Shown here piece by piece: positions 22,909-34,318 of a DNA stretch of 64,000 nt. A program made the translations under genes and the position numbers. Below the pieces are notes generated by a model that saw nothing but the letters and a program-made list of their open reading frames with translations, did not search any database and had not been told where the DNA came from. Source of the stretch: Gonapodya prolifera JEL478 (lineage: Eukaryota; Monoblepharomycota; Monoblepharidomycetes; Monoblepharidales; Gonapodyaceae); the NCBI GenBank assembly GCA_001574975.1, contig KQ965847.1:62001-126000 (forward strand). Direction: 5' to 3'. The number at the start of each line of letters is the position of its first letter. Within the stretch, counting starts at the first letter, position 1.

Positions 22909-25457
22909 TCATCCGGAAACACCCATCTCGATTCCCTTTGGCAGCTTGCTCTTATTCACAAAGAGCGACGTGACGAAGTACATGCTCGCGAACGGAACTG
23001 CGAGGAGGTAGGTGTACGTCAGGCCGATGACGTAGGATGAAATCACCCCGCCGAGTTCGTCGGTGGGGATGAGGTACGGCGGGGCAGAGCGGAGGGCTGA
23101 AGGGTTGTTCTTGACGTAGGCGAGGTTGGCGAGTGTTTCCAATTCAGTGAGAGCGGATGTGAGCTTGTTGGCGAACACCTGAGAGGAGGGTGGAGATGAC
23201 GGCATGAGCGTGAGACGGGGGGACGAATTCGGAGTTCGGACTCACAAATGAGCAGATGGCAACTCCGAGAACGGCTCCAATCTGCTGCCAGAGGCGGTTA
23301 CCAGCTACAAGTGAGAGAGATCAAGGCATCAGCATGACGTGATAGCCCAATACTTTTGCTCAGGTGTCGTCACTCACAGAAAGGTGATCCGAAGGTGCGG
23401 AGGCCTGAGCAGCGACTGTAACGGTCTGGATACTGAGACCAAGACCAACCCCCAACGGTTAACGATGAGATTCCGCCCTTCAAATGCCCATCACCCAAAC
23501 AAATACACCAACCTGCACCCGCAACAATCAAATACCCCACTTTCTGCGCCGTCGTCGAGTCCTGCGTAAGCGTGTACATCAATGCACCTCCCGCAATCTC
23601 CAGCGCCGCCGCGACCATGAGCAGCGGCTGGTAGTATCCGGTTGCTGAAATGAAGACACCCGAGAGGATAGAAAATACCACGACGGACAGGATCAGGGGC
23701 AGCGAGTCAATCCCTGCCTGAGTCGGTGTGTCGCCGTTGACGGCTTGGGAGAAAGTTGGCGTGTAGGAGAGGAGGGAGAGGAAGGACATGCCGTTGAAGA
23801 AGGAGCATATGAAGACGGAGGTGACACAGCGGTTTTTTTGAAGCTGAGTTGCGGAGGGGGCGGTAGAAGAGGCCGGGAGTTGGTACGGACACAACGATTT
23901 TCGTGTATGGGATGCTGGACGGGGCGCTCAGACTTACAGGGAAAGGGGCATCACTTTCCAAGAAAGTCTACGCGTTTGAGCTGTTTCATGGCGTCTCCGG
24001 AGGCGACCTAGGGGATAATGGCACGCAATGGGATGGGATCGCAGATGAGAAAACGTGCATTTAGAGGGTGACGAGTTACCGGTGACGACAGAGTGAAACT
24101 GAAACTCACGGGCAGCTCGAGTGAGATCAAGACAGCGTCAAGAGTAGCCCCACCGAGAGGAAGGTTGATGTAGCTGCAAGGACAAGCACGGCGGGGGTCA
24201 ATGTGTACATACGAACCATGGCCGACCGTACCACCGCGGTCGCGCCTGAACCAACACTCACAAACACCACCGCCAGCTCACGTGGTCCGTGAACGCGCCT
24301 CTCATGAGCGGGCCTGCTACGGATGCGAGGCCGTACAACGCTGAAGCGAGGTGACGTGAGAAGAGCGGGTAGGGGATAAGAGAGGGACGCGACTCACCAC
24401 CAATGACTCCTTGGTAGAGAGGGCATCTATCGATGGGAACGATGTCGCTGGAGGAGTTTGGGTGAGTGTTAAAGATTACGGTTGTGCAGATGGGCAATGT
24501 GGGAATCGAACCAAGCACGTCACGAGATGATGACAATCACGAGGGACAGAATGCCGCCTCCGCCTAGGCCCGCCACTGTACCACGATCACACGATCACAC
24601 GAACGAGAGTGCGCCATTGACATTTTTGCAACGAACGTCGAACCTCTACATGCGTGCTTTTGCACGTCCATGCAACCACCACTCACCAGCCCGTCCAACA
24701 ATCAACATCGTCATACTGGTCGCGGCCCCGCACCCCGCGCTCCCGAGCTCGAAAATGCCGATCGCGACCATGATGACGACCTTGCGCCAAATATGTCTGT
24801 GGCCTTGCAGTAGGACGGGATGAAGGCCGTGCCGGTGAGCAGGTAGGCGGTGAAGATCCAGGAGGTGTCGCTGAAGGTTTGGAAGTCAGTGATGATTGAT
24901 GCTGCAAAAGGAAGGGGCCGTTGGACGACGTGAGCGGTTACCCTTCACAACCAGACAGCAGGAATCGTACGCAGAGCTACGGCCAAAATAGTTTGGTCGA
25001 GTGCGGCGAGGAATACGGACAGGCTTTAGAATAATTTGGATGAGTGGCGTTAGGCGAGTCGTTGGCGTGCAACCAAGGGGGACACTCACGCGAGTCTGAG
25101 ACGGTGTTTGTCTCCAGAACATGCAATGCAATCCAGAACGCAGAGGCAGAAACGAAGAAACCAGTGAGTGAACGTCAGTATTGATCGGATTCTTGAACCC
25201 CCAAACCCCAGCCCTCCCATCCACGACAACCCCAAGCCAGCGCCGTAACCACTCGCCCGACGAAAAGCAACGCGAACCCTACGGGCGTGTACTCAATCTT
25301 GTCCTTTCCTTTCCCGTCCGCACCGACTCCGCTCTCTTCGATATCGACGTTGCCGTCCGCCGCCGCCGCTGGGTTGAGTGTCTTGCCTTCCTCCTGTGTG
25401 TCCCCCTTGACGAGATCGCGTGCCGCCGCGGACGAGAATAGTGTTCGTTGCTGACAT
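22909..25457 (-). pseudogene. MFS drug:H+ antiporter (14-TM, DHA2-like), probably damaged, copy B
   Basis: In order on the minus strand: EYTPVGFALLFVG; LSVFLAALDQTILAVALRT (DHA2 motif after TM1); [95 protein letters not shown] (GPL-GGAFTDH motif C region); YINLPLGGATLDAVLISLEL; DAMKQLKRVDFLGK; VTSVFICSFFNGMSFLSLLS; QAGIDSLPLILSVVVFSILS; VAAALEIAGGALMYTLT; QTVTVAAQASAPSDHLS; NRLWQQIGAVLGVAICSF; and the last exon to TGA 22909. Such proteins export drugs or metals in exchange for protons at the plasma membrane. Faults: one base appears to be missing after KATDIF (~24790), the ~70 residues normally between FLGK and the NR-VTSV helix are absent (~23950-23850), and the N-terminal ATG (25457) is out of frame with the conserved exon. 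It is probably a pseudogene, although an assembly error at single sites is possible. Confidence 0.6.
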
Positions 25458-26264
25458 TGAATGGATTGTAGGTACAATGGATGCAGAATGCGTGTTTCAT
25501 TTGGGGTTTTTATGAAGATCACCCAGTGCTGCGCCACACGTAAACGGGTATTAGCCAGACACTTTTCGATCGACGCAGGACACTGGAGGCTGGAGTTCTG
25601 GAACCGCGCGTAAACAAAATTCACTCCGTAGACTTAGGGTGGGCTCCGATTTTGTTTCTCTCTCGCGGCGGAGGCGATACTCTGACGCAGTCTCGCAGTC
25701 GTGCCCACCCCGTCACGTGGCCATGTACGTGCCACACCGCCATCATAATGCCAACCACGACCACTTGTGTCCGCTCAGACGCTCTCAGATCTGAATGCGA
25801 CTTTTATCTATCCTGTGCCACGTCCTGCGACCCTCTGCGTCCGCCAGGTTTCTCTCATCTAACAAAATCCGGCATTTCGTACCTAACCTTTCCACCAGTG
25901 CGAGGCGATACCATACTCTCAGAAAAGGCGTGCTTCCAGAAGTCCCGCCAGCAACGAGGACAGTGCACACACCTGCTCTTTCGCTCGGGGTCACCGCCAG
26001 GGTCGGTCACCGCCATTGACAAATGTGACAAAAGGCAAGTGACCTCGACCACACTCTCTTTAGCCTTTTTCCCCGCTCTTCCTGTCAGTCCAGCCCCACG
26101 AGCGTGCGGCTTTCAAAACATCCTATGCGATATAGTAACCTCTGAATCAACAGCTGATGATATTACATTTTCAAGGGATCGCGATAGGGTCGCCATTCGT
26201 CCCTGTCCACAACTCGCCGAGCATTTATGCTATCAGCTCCACACCCCCGCACACTCCATGATCT
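25458..26264. other. Divergent intergenic region upstream of the GT71 gene
   Basis: This 0.8 kb separates the minus-strand MFS remnant and the plus-strand mannosyltransferase. A long plus frame (25652-26425) overlaps the true gene start in another frame and has no motif, so I treat it as a shadow. It presumably holds both promoters. Confidence 0.4.
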
Positions 26265-28450
26265 ATGGGCCTCGCGCGCACCCAGACCGTGCACAAGACG
26301 CTCGTGCTGGCTGTGGCGCTGCTGGCAATCGTCGCCTGGCTGCGTCTGCACTACGCCCGCCTCACTCCGCAGCACAGTGCACTCCACGTCCACCCAGACG
26401 ACGCGACCGGCGTGCAATACTTTGACGTCACAGAAATCCGCGCCAACTTTACCCTCGATGACTTGGAATCCGCGCTTGCCCGCAAGAGGGAGCTGTTGGC
26501 ACAATACCCCGCAGACGACTTCTCCACGTTTGGCCGCCGCGTGCGGGCATATGTCAAGATGCACTCCATGCTGCTCGCGCTTGACGACCCCGCCTTCCTC
26601 CGCCGCATCACATCGTGTTCTTCACCGCTCGCCGGTTGCCTCTACACCAACACCGACACCGACAATAGCGACACATCTCCCTACGCCCGCCTCCTCATCG
26701 ACGAATTCCGCACCTTTCTAACCACCTACGAGCACTCGCTGTTCCCCTTCCTCTCCCGCTCCGGCGGCGACTTCCCCTCTGCCGCCCACCTGTACCGCAC
26801 TTTCACACACTCCCCTCGCACGCGCGGGATCGCCATCGCTGTCGGAAACGCACAAGTCCGCATGGCCATGGTCGCGATCCGGTCCGTCCGTGCAAGTGGG
26901 TGCACGCTCCCGATCGAAATCATGTACGGAGGGGACGACGATCTCTCACCCGACAACCGGGACAAACTCCTCTCATTTGCCTCGGGCTCCGAAGGGGGCG
27001 GGGATGGGTACGACGTAGTCACCCGCGACGTGCTCTCCCTCATGGACAATTCCCGTGTGGGCGCGTGGGGGTGGGCGCTCAAACCCTTCGCCGTGCTGTT
27101 CGCCAGCTTCTCCGAGGTCCTGTTCATGGATTCGGATGTACTGTGGTTCGCGAACCCCGATGAAGTGTTTGCGGATGCCGTGTTTGTGGAGACGGGGACG
27201 CTGTTTTTTACTGATCGGGTGAGTCTACGAGGTCTGGAGTGCGACGCACGGAAGACCGAGCCCCGAGCCCTAAGCGGCGCAGGGCGCTGACCGAGGCCAT
27301 CACACGAAGTGTGCATCGATGCCTTAGCGTCGAGGCAATCTGCCCGTAGCGAGAGCACTGGACGGTCGACCGAAGAGTCCGCCGGAGGCGAATGATCCAG
27401 CCGCAAAACGGAACAGTAACTACACGTATGGATTGGATGGATTGGATGGATTGGATGGATTGGATGGATTGGATGTCCAGTTCTCGCGTGACTCGTCGGC
27501 TGATCTGTACATGCCCACCTCTTCCCCTTCCCCCGCAGCGCACACTCTTCGGGATAAGCGACGCATCCTACACCTTCGCCACTTCCCTCCTGTCCTCTTC
27601 CCTCCGTCCCGTCCCTGCCTCTCTTCGCTCCAACAACGCCATCCTTGCACGCACGTCGACGCACCAGCAAGAGTCGGGCGTGCTGGCCGTCGACAAGACC
27701 CGCCTCACGTCGCTGTACGGCCTCCTCGCTGCGTGCAAGCTCAACTCCTTCCCCGAACGCGATGAGGTGTATAAGCTGGTTTTTGGTGACAAGGAGACGT
27801 TTTGGCTCGGGTGGGAAGCCGCGGGGGCGTCGTACGCGAACAGAGCGTACGGGTGGAGCCCTTGGAGCGCCGCGCAGGTTGGGTACGCTGTGCGAGGCGA
27901 TCAGGATCCGGAAGCGGTCGTCATACACAACAACTGGACAGCCATCGCCCCACCCGCGAAATTTTGGGGTGTCGATTTGAAGCAGGTGCAGGTGCAGAAA
28001 CAGGCCCGCCGCCTCTGCTCCGCCCAAATGGCGCACCTCGACGCCTCGGGCACGCGGCTCCTGTGGCTCAACGGCGGTCCCCTCCGTGACAAATTCCTGG
28101 GGCGCCCCGACAATTACTCCTCCCCCGTGGTGTCGCCCACCCACTGGGCCGTGGAGCACCACTCCCGGTGGGAGATGTTTTCGCACAGCATCGCATGTTT
28201 GTACCTCAAGCCCGGGTCGGGTCCCGACGTGCTTGATGGCGGGACGTTTGTGGATGGGACGGGCACGTATGCAGAGGATGTGAGGAGCGAGCATGGGGAT
28301 GGGCATAGCAAGGGCGCGAAAGCGATCCAGTATGTGGGGAATGAGGACGGGGGTGTGGGAGGCGCGATTGCGCATAGGTTGTCGGTGGAGGAAGTGAAGC
28401 TGTTCAAGGAGCTCGAAGGGTGGTGGGCGGAGACGGAGAAGGCGCGGTGA
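26265..28450 (+). CDS. Alpha-1,3-mannosyltransferase, GT71 (MNN1 family)
   Basis: Two exons, 26265-27218 and 27539-28450, splice in phase 0 to 621 residues. This is a type II Golgi membrane layout: a short cytosolic MGLARTQTVHK, one membrane anchor (TLVLAVALLAIVAWL), then a luminal domain. The Mannosyl_trans3 (PF11051) core is clear: RGIAIAVGNAQVRMAMVAIR, LPIEIMYGGDDDLS, WGWALKPFAVLFASFSEV, LFMDSDVLWFANPDEVF with the metal-binding D-x-D, then ETGTLFFTDR, and in exon 2 ESGVLAVDKTR. Mnn1-family enzymes cap N- and O-linked glycans with alpha-1,3-mannose from GDP-mannose. The intron (27219-27538, 320 bases) is far longer than its neighbours and contains a 9-bp minisatellite. It is first of four glycosyltransferase genes in an 8-kb run. 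Confidence 0.88.
27431..27475. repeat. 9-bp minisatellite (GATTGGATG x5) in the GT71 intron
   Basis: Five perfect tandem copies of GATTGGATG fill 27431-27475. They sit inside the long intron of the GT71 gene. The frame of exon 2 is open through the repeat and would read (MDW)n, but splicing to the CCCCCGCAG acceptor at 27538 removes it. Perfect copies imply recent expansion or ongoing length variation. Confidence 0.9.
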
Positions 28451-28924
28451 TGGGACTGGTGGACAGATGACAGGGCACGTATGCATGATTTGAGGACTGG
28501 TAGACTGCGCGTTGATGGGACGGATTGGCAATGCACGTATTTACAGCTCCAAGGATGGTGGGCGGTGTGCGCGGTGATGGGACAGGTGGACACTGACGTA
28601 TAACTGCACATTCTTGATTGAAGTTCCCTTTATTTTTTTATTTCATTATTCTCCGTTTCTTTTGCGATAGAACACACGTAAATACAACACTTTACTAGAC
28701 ACAAAACTTGCCATCAAACCTCACCCCACCAAAGATAAAGCAACGAAACGGAAGCTCATCACGTTTCAGGAACACCTTGAGGCAAGCACCATTTGAAATT
28801 TGCTTCTTCTAACGTTGTACATATCTTCGTTTGTGCGAGCTAAGTGTTGATCAAAAGTGCAATCGAAATGTGCCTTACTTGAAACGCGGATCAAAGCTAT
28901 TCATGCCAACTGGTGAGGTCCACA
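28451..28924. other. Convergent 3' intergenic region
   Basis: This stretch lies between the stop of the GT71 gene and the stop of the minus-strand GT1-like gene, so it holds two terminators/poly(A) regions. An AT-rich core (28620-28700) is consistent with that. An imperfect duplicated phrase (GATGGGAC.GG.GGACA, near 28449 and 28576) is visible. No coding sequence is supported. Confidence 0.4.
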
Positions 28925-30808
28925 CTACCACACATGCCCCAGCCCTTCTCCGAACCAATGCCCCGCCTCGCCCCTCCTCACCATCCTCGCCCACTCCACC
29001 AAGCGATCACCTTTAGCATCACACGTCGCCACCTTGCGCACCTCCACAAACGCCCTCACCCTCCGCTTCGCCACCTCCTGCGGGTCGGACGCGAGACTCG
29101 TCAGCGTCCGAGCAATGTACTCCGCGCTAGCGTCAGGCGGGAACACGACGGCGGACCCGGTCAGTGGGTCCGGAATGAGGGAAGGATGAGCGTCCGTCGC
29201 TACAATGCAACCGGACAGTGCCGCGGCGAGGAGGAGAGAGGGACGGTACCAAACGATGGAGGCAGGGAAGAGGCAGACGAGGGTTGTGCGGAACGAGTCC
29301 GCGAGGTTGTACGTTGGTTGCAAAATGTGGTGCACGAGAGGATCTTCGGGGTCGATGGTACCGGGAGCGAGTTCGAGGAGGCTGGATGAAGGGTATGGGA
29401 GCGAAGCAGGCTGTAATAATGCTGGTTTTGAAAGATATTCTCAATCGGGAGTGTCAATCGGTGCAACTCACCTTGTAAGAGAAGATTTCTCCGGTCAGCA
29501 AGCCCTTCTCAAACGCAGCGGCGACACCTCTCTCGAAAGGTGAGCTGAGCTGTTTGCCAGAGCTCTGTCTGAACAGCATCGCTGACCTTGTCGGTAAGCG
29601 GCCCACCGGAAGGGGAAACCTATGGATGACCAAACCATTCGGCATGAGTCTGCGTCATTTTTTTTACTCCACAAGTAACTCACATCACTTGTGTATCCAA
29701 ACATTCTGGATCGTGTGCCCACAGCCGTCCCAAATCATCCACGCCACGCTCCACAAGCGAGTCCCAGTTCCATTCGATAAACAGCTCCCGAGCTGAAGAG
29801 AAGGAGAGAACGGACGAGAAATTTGTGTGGCGGACGGTGGACGTGACGCAGGGCTGGTCGACTTGCGATGGGACGGACACATCCATTTCCGAAGCTGATG
29901 TCCGTGTAGAATGGGACAAAATCCCACATCCGCCCGCAGCCTGCACCTGTACTACTGCATCACCCACCGCCTCCTCTAAAGGAATCCCAACGGCATAAAT
30001 AATGTCCACAAATGAGCTTGGACTCTCCCATGGTCCGATTTTCGCATCCAATGTGAGACCTTCACTATCGTGCTTGGCCCCGAAACCATCAACCTTCCCT
30101 CGTTCTAAATTTTCTCTCAACGAGGCGTGGGAATCGTACTGTGGAAACCCAGGACCCCACAATCTAATGTCAAGGTAGGGATGTCGTGCAGTTGCGAGGA
30201 GTTCTTGGACGGAGAAAGTTCCCGAACCGGCGGGACAGATTGACCGCGAGGACAAGGAGGAGATGAAGAAGGGGTTTGCGTCGCATCCTGATGCGCCCGA
30301 GTAGAGGTCCCAAGAGGTGTAGTAGAGTACCCGAAGCTTCCGCTCCGGGGTTGAGCGTCCAGGCCAGATTTTGAAGCCCGGAACCGACTGATTGATGTGA
30401 AGTCTGCTATCTTCGCGCCTGGAGGCGGGCTGAAACAGCTCTTCGGGAAGAGGGAAGTGGCGATGGTCGAAAGGACAAGGCGGATGATCACGAGGATCGC
30501 CCCAACAAGCTATGGCGCTTTCAGGAAACGCTGGGTCGTGCAGAGACGCACTATATTGTTTGCTGGGATTTGAGAACTGCGAATAGGGTTCATTGATTGC
30601 CAGGTAGCGAAGCGACAATGACACAATCACGAACCAGCCTCGATTCCTCGTCCAACCTCGGTAGAACGACCAGGACCCCGAACGATGCTGCTGCGAGCAG
30701 AGTGACGGCAAGCATAGAGTGGCCCAGGCGGACCATTGTGGGGCAAGAAGCCCAATCGTTCGTGCGGGTAAGGCTTGGCGGGTGAACTTTGGCTGAAACC
30801 CTTTTCAT
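28925..30808 (-). CDS. GT1-like glycosyltransferase, type II membrane protein, paralogue A
   Basis: The start is ATG at 30808 (MKRVSAKVHPPSLTRTND), with an anchor HSMLAVTLLAAASFGVLVVL. Luminal blocks follow: AIACWGDPRDHPPCPFD, LRVLYYTSWDLYSGASGCD, ARHPYLDIRLWGPGFPQYD. After a phase-2 intron at ~29679 comes FPLPVGRLPTRSAMLF...FEKGLLTGEIFSYK, and after another intron SSSLLELAPGTIDPEDPL, LSGCIVATDAHPSLIPDP and ...GEAGHWFGEGLGHVW (stop 28925). Intron positions and phases match the paralogue at 32159-34151. The C-terminal S-G-C-(I/V)-V-A-(T/S)-D block followed by a Pro residue resembles the nucleotide-sugar-binding end of GT-B (GT1/GT4-like) enzymes. Donor and acceptor sugars are unknown. The first intron uses an unusual GTTCGT donor. 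The gene is tandem with the GT32 gene, 79 bases downstream of its stop. Confidence 0.72.
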
Positions 30809-30886
30809 GCAGGTGAAGAAACTGTGACTTCGGGGTAACAACACAAATACTAGTACTGTTTACTGTTGACTTGGAAGATTATATAT

Positions 30887-31949
30887 TTATTGTTTCCCGA
30901 GCGACTTCTCATTTACTCCATCCCAGGTTGCACTCCAGTATGTCATTACGAATGCATCACTTTCCGAAAGCTTCAGTCGTTCATTACACATAGTCTCATT
31001 GAAGCCATCGTACTTGGCATGGCATGCTGCGATGCCTTTGTCGTCGGGGTGATCAAAGAATGCCCGCCAATCCAGGGGGTAAACGATCGGTGTGGGAAGG
31101 ATCTGCAAGACGTGCTGTCCAGGAGATGGTAATGGAAACGTCCTTCCCCCAATAGAAATTGAGGTCGAGGGGCTTGGCGACCTCGACCAGGCTTTGAAAT
31201 CTTGGACTGCATTGAACAAGGCCATTGGACCCGTTTGCTCCTCTGGTCGGACCAAGGCGAGCTTGGAGACCTCTACATCAAATATCCGCTTCAAAACAAA
31301 GAGCCACAGAGGATGGCCAGGAGTCGACGCCATCCAGGCGTTGGGCAACCTGTGTTGCGAGCGCCAAGGTCGTGAAAACCTTTGACGAGTAATCGTGCCG
31401 CATTGAAACTCACCCGTGCCCAAAATCCTCATCGTTCCCCATTCTCCCCAGATATGCTTGTCCAAAGACCCCGGGAGAAGCTTTTGAATACCTCTTCCAC
31501 AGCGAGTCGAGCGGTTTCAATGAAACCGTGTCGAGGTCCGCGTACATTCCCCCCAGGGCATACATGTAGACATATCTGACACTGTCGGCTCGGTAAATTT
31601 CCCTGTCGAATGCGTCGTAGACTGGTAGGAATGAGGGGAAGTGCTGCGCGACCAGGAGTCTGTTGCTTGCATCTGTCGACAAGAGGTAGCCGTAGGAAGG
31701 ATTTCGCAGCCGCCACGATTCCGACCACCGCTGAAACTTTTGAGGGAGAGATGAAGTTTTCCAGCTCTGAATGATGAGAGGTGGTGGTGCGAGTTCGTCA
31801 CGGCTGTCGACTGCAATTTGGTTCTCTGATACGATGCCTCGTCGATTCGGGAGAGTACTGCGGAACCCTGTAAACTCCAGCAACCCAAGTACTATGAGCC
31901 CGGCAGCTATCAGGTAGAATGCCTTTGAGAATCGACCAGGCGAGGACAT
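30887..31949 (-). CDS. GT32 (OCH1/alpha-1,6-mannosyltransferase-like) glycosyltransferase
   Basis: Exons 31949-31414 and 31349-30887 splice in phase to 332 residues. The N-terminal anchor AFYLIAAGLIVLGLLEF follows a short basic MSSPGRFSK (type II Golgi protein). The Gly_transf_sug domain is present: PPLIIQSWKTSSLPQKF, then SVRYVYMYALGGMYADLD with the D-x-D metal/nucleotide-sugar motif, then PNAWMASTPGHPLW in exon 2 and a tail with YWSATWDG. GT32 members add alpha-1,6-mannose (Och1) or sugars to inositol sphingolipids (Sur1/Csg1); the sequence alone does not decide which. It lies head-to-head with the plus-strand GT1-like gene (210 bases between starts) and upstream of the minus-strand paralogue, so the three may share control. 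Confidence 0.85.
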
Positions 31950-32158
31950 GGCGCGATCGCTGAAAACATAATTATTGAAAACGTAGTAAAGGCAGAACTT
32001 TCCTTCACGCTCTTACTTGTGCTGTCCCTGTGCCAAAGTCGATCGCCTCGTCTCCGCTTACTGTATTGCAACGACGGTATCGTGCGGAAATTTCGTTTCG
32101 TGGCTAAACTGGGCTTTTTGAGCCGATTTCACCCTCGCTTTCTTTCCCCCAGCCGGCG

Positions 32159-34151
32159 ATGGATGCGGAAAAGGTGGAATTGCTCAAAGCAGGTGCTCCT
32201 CCCAACGTGTGGAGCTCGTTTGGGAAAGTACCGCGCTTCCGAGACCTGGCTCGGTCCTTGATTGGGATCGCCTCGACCATCGCTGGCACCTTTGCGTCCA
32301 TTCCTCAGCTCATCTCCCGCGGAATACAGCGAAGGCCAAGGTATCAGCGGTGGCTTCTGTCGCTTTTGTGTACAATCGCCCTCGTGATGGGCGGACAACG
32401 CCTTCTTGTCGACCCAACATCTGAAACCGATTTTGGGACATTTTCCTTGACTCGACCACTTTGGAAATCGACTAAAGACGGCTTAAATGGGATCAGCGTC
32501 TACGATCTGGTTGTCTCCGAGGTCGCAGGCTGTTGGGGAAATCCTCTGATAGTGGGGTCCTGCCCGTTCGACTACACATACGACTCCATCCCTCATGAGC
32601 TGTTCCTTCCCGCCGGGCGAACTTCTTCCGGACGGAGGAAAGTCGTCGCACCTCCGGGATACCAACCGCCTGAACCCTGGGGCCGGCCACCCCGGGCAAT
32701 TCGCATCCTCTACTTCACGAGCTGGTCGGACTACGTGAGCCGACACGACCGGTTCTTCTACCACGAAGTGTACGAGGCAGCTCGCCACCCGGGGCTGACG
32801 GTGTTCATGTGGGGACCGGGATTTCCAGGGTACGACCCGAATTATTCCATTAAGGACAATATGATGCGACTTCCCGGGGTCGACACCTCTCGCCCCATCG
32901 ACATTCTGTACACTAGCACGTGGGGGTTGTATGAGCACTTGCCGAACGATACGATCCAGGTTCATGGGTTTGGGGATTGCCACGGGGAGTGGAACCAGGA
33001 CCCTTCATGCGTTGAGCAGACGGCGACGTACGCACCGAATGCGGATGTGGTTGCGGGTCGGTACGCGATGGAGCTGGTCGACCTGTTTAGGCCGAGCAAG
33101 TTGGCGAAGATTGGGGTGAAGGAGGCCAAACTGTGGATCCACCAACCTGATTGTGCGGATCCCGCCATGTTGTGAGTTCAATGCGTTCTGTCTTCGAGGC
33201 GGTCGCTTGCCGACAGAGCTGACATCTCAAACCCCCGTCTTCCCAACGAACTAATTACACGAAGGTATCCGCTTCCGTGGTCCACACGCAGAACGCACCA
33301 AGTCCAGGTTTTTGGAAACACGTATTACGATTTCTATCCGGTGCGCTCCAAGATTGCAATAGCGATTGAGAGAGGATGGATTAAGGGGGAGATCTTCCGT
33401 CACCAAGTGAGTTAGAGTTAGGGTCTCTTGGTGCTTGGCGTCAGCATATTCATTTTCACCTCTTTTCCACAAGGGGTATGCAATGTCAACAGCGCACAAC
33501 TCCTCCCTCCTCGATCTTCCATACGGTACCGTCGACCCCTCGGATCCCCTTCTGTCGCTCGTTAACGATCTCTATTCAGCATACACCCAAGCCATGAGGT
33601 CCACACAAATCTGCGTCTTCGACAGCTCCGTTATCCGCAAGGCCATTCGAAAATTCCACGAGGCCATGCTGTCTGGCTGTGTGGTCGCCTCGGACGTGCC
33701 TCACGAGATGCAGAACGAGGTGTTTCGGGGCGTTATAATCCAACTTGATGCCGAGTGGTCCGTGGAGCGCATTCAGGAGGAGTTCGATTGGTACCTGGAG
33801 CGTCCAAAGCTGCTTCGCTCCATGGCGGCAGAAGCGTTCAAGAGGGCAAGGGCGGAACTCACGTGCACGAGGAAGGTGGACAGGTTGTTGCAAAGCGCTG
33901 CCCGGGCGAGGAGGGGCGATGTTGGGTATTGGTTCCCGTACGGCCTGGTGGCGGGGTGCAGAAGGTATGGTGGGTACGGAAGCCCGAGGAGTGAGGTGTG
34001 TGCGAACTTGCGACTGCCCGAAGTCGCGGATATGAGGGAGAAGAAGTTGAGGGAGGAGATTGAGAAGAAACTTCAGTCGGAGCTGTCAAAGGTGCTGGAA
34101 ACGGAGAACGGACTAGGAAACGAAACCGTGTCCGAGAGAAAGGTAGCATAG
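32159..34151 (+). CDS. GT1-like glycosyltransferase, type II membrane protein, paralogue B
   Basis: Exons 32159-33171, 33265-33406 and 33474-34151 close in phase to 610 residues. An anchor lies at about residues 65-80 (LLSLLCTIALVMGG), preceded by a ~60-residue cytosolic tail that is much longer than in paralogue A. Shared luminal blocks are EVAGCWGNPLIVGSCPFDY, IRILYFTSWSDY, ARHPGLTVFMWGPGFPGYD, YPLPWSTRRTHQVQVFGN, SSLLDLPYGTVDPSDPL, MLSGCVVASDVPHEMQNEV and GDVGYWFPYGLVAGCRR. The first two introns occupy the same positions and phases as in paralogue A, proving a gene duplication; the copies now face opposite ways around the GT32 gene. Paralogue B has an extra Lys/Glu-rich tail (EKKLREEIEKKLQSELSKV). 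GT-B fold assignment is by resemblance of the C-terminal block; the reaction is unknown. Confidence 0.75.
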
Positions 34152-34318
34152 TACCTGGTTCGAATCGACGGAGGAGGACTTGCATATCACTTGCTTCGGT
34201 ATTTATTGCACTGTATTATTTTAATCGATCTTCGACGTGCGCACTGGTACATTAAGGCGGAACCTGCCATCATCTCGGTGGATGGGTGCGGCTGATCCGG
34301 CTGAACTGCGCGCACCCC

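Noticed and set aside
24505-24530. tRNA B-box-like sequence (GGTTCGATTCC on the minus strand)
   Set aside because: No A box, acceptor stem or anticodon arm fits around it, and it lies in an intron between transporter exons.
27431-27475. Possible CRISPR-like or telomeric repeat
   Set aside because: The 9-bp units are tandem without spacers and do not match a TTAGGG-type telomere repeat.
26726-28531. 601-codon minus-strand frame opposite the GT71 gene
   Set aside because: The plus strand carries a clear family match with phase-consistent splicing; the minus frame has no motif and spans the intron.
34155-34175. GGTTCGAATC, another B-box-like string
   Set aside because: It follows the stop of a glycosyltransferase gene directly, and no cloverleaf can be drawn.
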